From Loktanella sp. (GTDB taxonomy: Bacteria > Pseudomonadota > Alphaproteobacteria > Rhodobacterales > Rhodobacteraceae), in assembly GCA_003551805.1 (NCBI GenBank), contig PUNR01000418.1, forward strand, positions 1 to 18,514: DNA of 18,514 bases. The letters are read 5' to 3'. The notes beneath the pieces are model-generated. The model was not told the origin of the DNA and ran no database searches. It saw nothing but the letters and a program-made list of their open reading frames with translations. A program made the translations under genes and the position numbers. Shown in pieces: positions 16,253 to 18,514 of this stretch. Positions within the stretch are counted from its first letter, which is position 1. The number at the start of each line of letters is the position of its first letter.

Positions 16253-16536
16253 TGGATGGATTTTGGATCATTGCGGGCATGGCGTTCTGTGCGCTGGTGC
16301 CGTTTTTCGTGCAGGCCCGTCTGGCGCGGGCAGGGCAGTTCGGCTGGGTGGTGACGATCCTGTCGGTGCTGGGGGCTGTGCTGGTTGTGCTTGGCTATGC
16401 GACCGCCAAACCTTTTGGCATTGATCCGGTGCGCGCCATGGCGCTGGGCCTGTTGGTTTTTGTACCGGCGATGCTGGGGGCCAGTGCGGGGGCATTGCTG
16501 GGTAAATTGCTGCGGAATCGCGACGACAGGATTTAA
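16252..16536 (+). CDS. Hypothetical small membrane protein (94 aa)
   Basis: Not recognised as a named family. The 94 residues contain three hydrophobic helices (about 4-20, 31-49 and 62-84) and a charged C-terminus (KLLRNRDDRI). ATG at 16252 shares one base with the preceding stop, so it is probably coupled to the DUF2484 gene. Longer in-frame starts (16141, 16240) would overlap that gene more. The last helix (LVFVPAMLGASAGALLG) resembles the last helix of the next gene's product (LLFLALPAGLGALIGGIIG), with similar length and topology, suggesting a tandem duplication or one family. The stop TAA at 16534-16536 lies just before the operator region of the next gene. Confidence 0.7.
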   Translation: MDGFWIIAGMAFCALVPFFVQARLARAGQFGWVVTILSVLGAVLVVLGYATAKPFGIDPVRAMALGLLVFVPAMLGASAGALLGKLLRNRDDRI

Positions 16537-16539
16537 GTA

Positions 16540-16568
16540 TTGAACGACGTTCATTTTATCACTACATA
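16540..16568 (+). promoter_or_regulatory. Candidate promoter for the 96-aa gene and murB
   Basis: TTGAAC (16540-16545) as -35, a 17-base spacer, and TACATA (16563-16568) as -10 would start RNA near 16574, about 25 bases before the ATG at 16599. The -35 lies in operator O1 and the -10 touches operator O2, so bound repressors would block polymerase. The -10 match is modest (three of six), so the promoter is supported mainly by its placement between the two operators. Confidence 0.4.
16541..16553. promoter_or_regulatory. Palindromic operator O1
   Basis: TGAACG-A-CGTTCA is a perfect 13-base palindrome centred on 16547. With flanks, 16538-16555 matches 15 of 18 bases of the second site 29 bases downstream. 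It starts five bases after the stop of the preceding gene and overlaps a candidate -35 element TTGAAC (16540-16545). Odd-spaced dyads of this kind are typical of TetR-family repressor sites, but no regulator gene is in the window. Confidence 0.65.
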
Positions 16569-16585
16569 TTGAACATCGTTCAATA
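16567..16585. promoter_or_regulatory. Palindromic operator O2
   Basis: TATTGAAC-ATC-GTTCAATA is a perfect palindrome with eight-base arms around three central bases, centred on 16576. It lies 29 bases (about 2.8 helical turns) from the centre of O1 and just upstream of the GGAGG ribosome-binding site (16588-16592) of the 96-aa gene. The longer symmetry suggests it is the stronger of the two sites. Confidence 0.7.
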
Positions 16586-16598
16586 ATGGAGGCGAATC

Positions 16599-16889
16599 AT
16601 GTCTGAAGAATTTCTGTTCCTTGTTGTGTTTCCGACTGCGGCCTTTGCTGCAGCAACAGCACTGTCATTCTGGTTTGGCAGGCTGAAGACGCAACTGGGC
16701 CTTTGGTCCATGGCGGTTGTTTGGCTGGGCTTTACAGTCGCGATGATTTTTGGTCTTGAACAGGCGACCGGATGGGACGGCTTGCTGTATGTGTTTGGCC
16801 TGCTGTTTCTGGCCTTGCCTGCTGGTCTTGGTGCGCTGATCGGCGGCATCATCGGCTGGAAACAAAAGGAAAACCTGACGCATGCGTGA
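16599..16889 (+). CDS. Hypothetical small membrane protein (96 aa), operator-controlled
   Basis: No family recognised. The 96 residues have three hydrophobic segments (about 5-25, 34-52 and 62-88), with loops RLKTQ and EQATGWDG between them and a polar tail (WKQKENLTHA). It has one of the best ribosome-binding sites of the window, GGAGG seven bases or so before the ATG. Two palindromic operators and a candidate promoter lie directly upstream, unlike any other gene here. Its 3' end overlaps the murB start by eight bases, so expression of murB is probably tied to it. The protein resembles the 94-aa product upstream in size, topology and last-helix sequence. A role in envelope stress or regulation of precursor synthesis would be speculation. 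Confidence 0.75.
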   Translation: MSEEFLFLVVFPTAAFAAATALSFWFGRLKTQLGLWSMAVVWLGFTVAMIFGLEQATGWDGLLYVFGLLFLALPAGLGALIGGIIGWKQKENLTHA

Positions 16890-17808
16890 CCTTCCGCCCG
16901 TCCGTGGCACCCTGACCCCGCACCGCCCGCTGGCAGATCTGACATGGATGCGCGTCGGCGGCCCGGCCGAGGTGTTGTTCCAGCCTGCCGATACCGCTGA
17001 TCTGACCGCGTTTCTGGCAGCGCTCGACCCTGATGTGCCGGTTTTTCCCATGGGCGTCGGTAGCAATCTGATCGTACGCGATGGCGGGATCACCGGTGTC
17101 GTGGTGCGGCTGGGGCGGGGGTTCAATACGATCGCAGTCGACGGTAACACGGTCACTGCGGGCGCTGCAGCACTTGACGCCCATGTCGCACGCCGCGCGG
17201 CAGAGGCGGGGTTGGACCTGACCTTTTTGCGCACCATTCCGGGCACAATCGGTGGGGCCGTGCGGATGAACGCGGGCTGCTACGGGGCCTATGTGGCGGA
17301 TGTCCTGACATCGGTGACCGTTGCCTTGCGTGATGGCACGATCATCGCATTGGCCGCCGGTGACCTGCAATTGGCGTATCGTCAAAGCAGTTTGCCTGCT
17401 GGTGCGATCATTCTGGCTGCAACCTTTGCGCCGCCCAGCGGCGATCCGGCCACACTTGCCGCGCGGATGGAGGATCAACTGGCCAAGCGTGACGCGACCC
17501 AGCCCACCAAGGACCGCACCGCCGGGTCGACGTTTCGCAATCCGGCGGGGTTTTCATCCACCGGACGGGCCGATGACACGCACGAGTTAAAGGCCTGGGC
17601 AGTGATTGACGCTGCCGGTATGCGCGGTGCAACCCTGGGTGGCGCGGTGATGAATATCAAACATCCCAACTTTCTGACCAATGCCGGCGGTGCCACTGCC
17701 GCCGATCTTGAAGATCTCGGCGAATTGGTGCGGAAAAAGGTTTACGATTCCCAAGCGATCACGCTAGAGTGGGAAATTATGCGGGTCGGCAAACGACACG
17801 CTGACTAA
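16882..17808 (+). CDS. murB: UDP-N-acetylenolpyruvoylglucosamine reductase MurB
   Basis: FAD-dependent cytoplasmic enzyme that reduces UDP-GlcNAc-enolpyruvate to UDP-MurNAc with NADPH, the second committed step of precursor synthesis. The 308 residues show the FAD-binding part RVGGPAEVLFQP (24-35), GVGSNLIVRDGG (58-69), IPGTIGGAVRMNAGCYG (119-135), the YR pair at 166-167, the catalytic serine segment AGSTFRNPAG (S216) and HPNFLTNAGGAT near the C-terminus, with acidic residues E296/E298 in the final strand as candidates for the conserved glutamate. The layout fits the shorter MurB type lacking the E. coli tyrosine-loop insertion. ATG at 16882 lies inside the last codons of the 96-aa gene, with AAAAGGA (16864-16870) as ribosome-binding site. 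ddl follows 77 bases after the stop. Confidence 0.95.
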   Translation: MRDLPPVRGTLTPHRPLADLTWMRVGGPAEVLFQPADTADLTAFLAALDPDVPVFPMGVGSNLIVRDGGITGVVVRLGRGFNTIAVDGNTVTAGAAALDAHVARRAAEAGLDLTFLRTIPGTIGGAVRMNAGCYGAYVADVLTSVTVALRDGTIIALAAGDLQLAYRQSSLPAGAIILAATFAPPSGDPATLAARMEDQLAKRDATQPTKDRTAGSTFRNPAGFSSTGRADDTHELKAWAVIDAAGMRGATLGGAVMNIKHPNFLTNAGGATAADLEDLGELVRKKVYDSQAITLEWEIMRVGKRHAD

Positions 17809-17885
17809 AGGTCGCAAAGACCAGCGCCCCTGCAATGGGGCACAACCAATGACGGATCACAAGATCCGCGAAAAAGGCGGTGGGT

Positions 17886-18514
17886 ATGTCGAGCAGGGCA
17901 AACCCGAAAGTAGTTGTTCTGATGGGCGGTCCATCGGCTGAACGCGAGGTATCGCTCAGCTCTGGTGCCGAATGTGCAGCGGCTTTACGGGAAGCAGGAT
18001 GTGATGTGATCGAGGTCGATGCAGGCCCCGACCTTGCCACGCGTTTAACCGAAATTGCCCCCGATGTCGTCTTTAACGCGCTGCATGGCCGTTGGGGCGA
18101 AGACGGCGCCGTTCAGGGCCTGCTGGAATGGCTGCGCATTCCTTATACACATTCGGGGATTCTTGCCTCGGCCCTGACGCTGGACAAAGAACGCACCAAA
18201 GATATTTACCGCGCCGTCGGTTTGCCGGTGATGAATAGCATGCTTGCCGATGCCGACGATGTGCGCGCGCGCCATGTGATGCCGCCGCCCTATGTGGTGA
18301 AGCCCTACAACGAAGGTTCCAGCGTCGGGATCTACATCGTGCATGATGCGGCCAACAGCCCGCCGCAACTGGCAGATGACATGCCTGCGCGTGTGATGGT
18401 GGAAACCTATGCACCGGGGCGCGAACTGACGACGACCGTCATGGGCGACCGCGCGTTGACTGTCACCGATATCATCACCGATGGGTGGTATGATTATCAC
18501 GCCAAATACGCGCC
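17886..18514 (+). CDS. ddl: D-alanine--D-alanine ligase, 5' part (cut by window end)
   Basis: ATP-grasp enzyme that makes the D-Ala-D-Ala dipeptide used by MurF. The frame is open from ATG 17886 through the window end, giving 209 codons of an expected roughly 300. Visible motifs: VVLMGGPSAEREVSLSSG with the catalytic glutamate at about E19, NALHGRWGEDGAVQGLLEWLRIPYTHSG (about 60-87), LDKERTK, PYVVKPYNEGSSVGI in the ATP-grasp domain, and YDYHAKY at the cut end. AAAAAGGCGG (17871-17880) is the ribosome-binding site. The 77-base gap after murB contains a perfect six-pair hairpin (CGGATC 17853-17858, GATCCG 17863-17868) just before that site. By dcw convention ftsQ, ftsA and ftsZ would follow beyond the window. 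Confidence 0.95.
   Translation, partial: MSSRANPKVVVLMGGPSAEREVSLSSGAECAAALREAGCDVIEVDAGPDLATRLTEIAPDVVFNALHGRWGEDGAVQGLLEWLRIPYTHSGILASALTLDKERTKDIYRAVGLPVMNSMLADADDVRARHVMPPPYVVKPYNEGSSVGIYIVHDAANSPPQLADDMPARVMVETYAPGRELTTTVMGDRALTVTDIITDGWYDYHAKYA

Noticed and set aside
16541..16585. LexA/SOS boxes
   Set aside because: The alphaproteobacterial LexA box is a GTTC-N7-GTTC direct repeat and the Gram-positive one is GAAC-N4-GTTC. Here the spacing is GAAC-N3-GTTC in both sites, which fits neither.

Overview
This is an 18.5 kb stretch of the division and cell wall (dcw) cluster of an alphaproteobacterium. The protein sequences, the high-GC coding bias, the DUF2484 gene between murC and murB, and the long terminator-containing leader before mraZ all point to Rhodobacteraceae (roseobacter-type). 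I cannot name a genus from sequence alone.

Layout. Positions 1-323 hold no credible protein gene. They hold a structured leader with three inverted repeats, one of them a good intrinsic terminator (240-280), matching the layout of the UpsM sRNA/leader described upstream of mraZ in Rhodobacter sphaeroides. From 324 to 9449, on the + strand, come mraZ, rsmH, ftsL, ftsI, murE, murF, mraY and murD. Most are separated by a few bases or overlap, which implies co-transcription and translational coupling. A palindromic REP-like repeat sits between mraY and murD. A soluble globin-coupled chemoreceptor gene (9534-10964, +) and a convergent HI0933/YhiN-type flavoprotein gene (10993-12171, -) then interrupt the cluster, with a second copy of the repeat between their 3' ends. 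The cluster resumes with ftsW, murG, murC, a DUF2484 gene, two further small membrane-protein genes, murB, and the 5' part of ddl, which runs off the window. The third small gene is preceded by two near-identical palindromic operators flanking a possible promoter, and its 3' end overlaps the murB start.

Function. MurB, MurC, MurD, MurE, MurF and Ddl are cytoplasmic enzymes that build UDP-MurNAc-pentapeptide; MurE carries the meso-diaminopimelate motif. MraY and MurG turn this into lipid II at the inner membrane. FtsW (polymerase), FtsI (transpeptidase) and FtsL (divisome scaffold) use lipid II at the septum. MraZ and RsmH are the usual regulatory and rRNA-modifying first genes. murA, ftsQ, ftsA and ftsZ are not in the window.

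The least ordinary parts are the UpsM-type leader, the chemoreceptor/flavoprotein insertion that splits the operon, the paired repeat, and the operator-controlled pair of a small membrane-protein gene and murB. I saw no tRNA, rRNA, CRISPR array, insertion sequence or prophage gene. All genes look intact except ddl, which is cut by the window edge.
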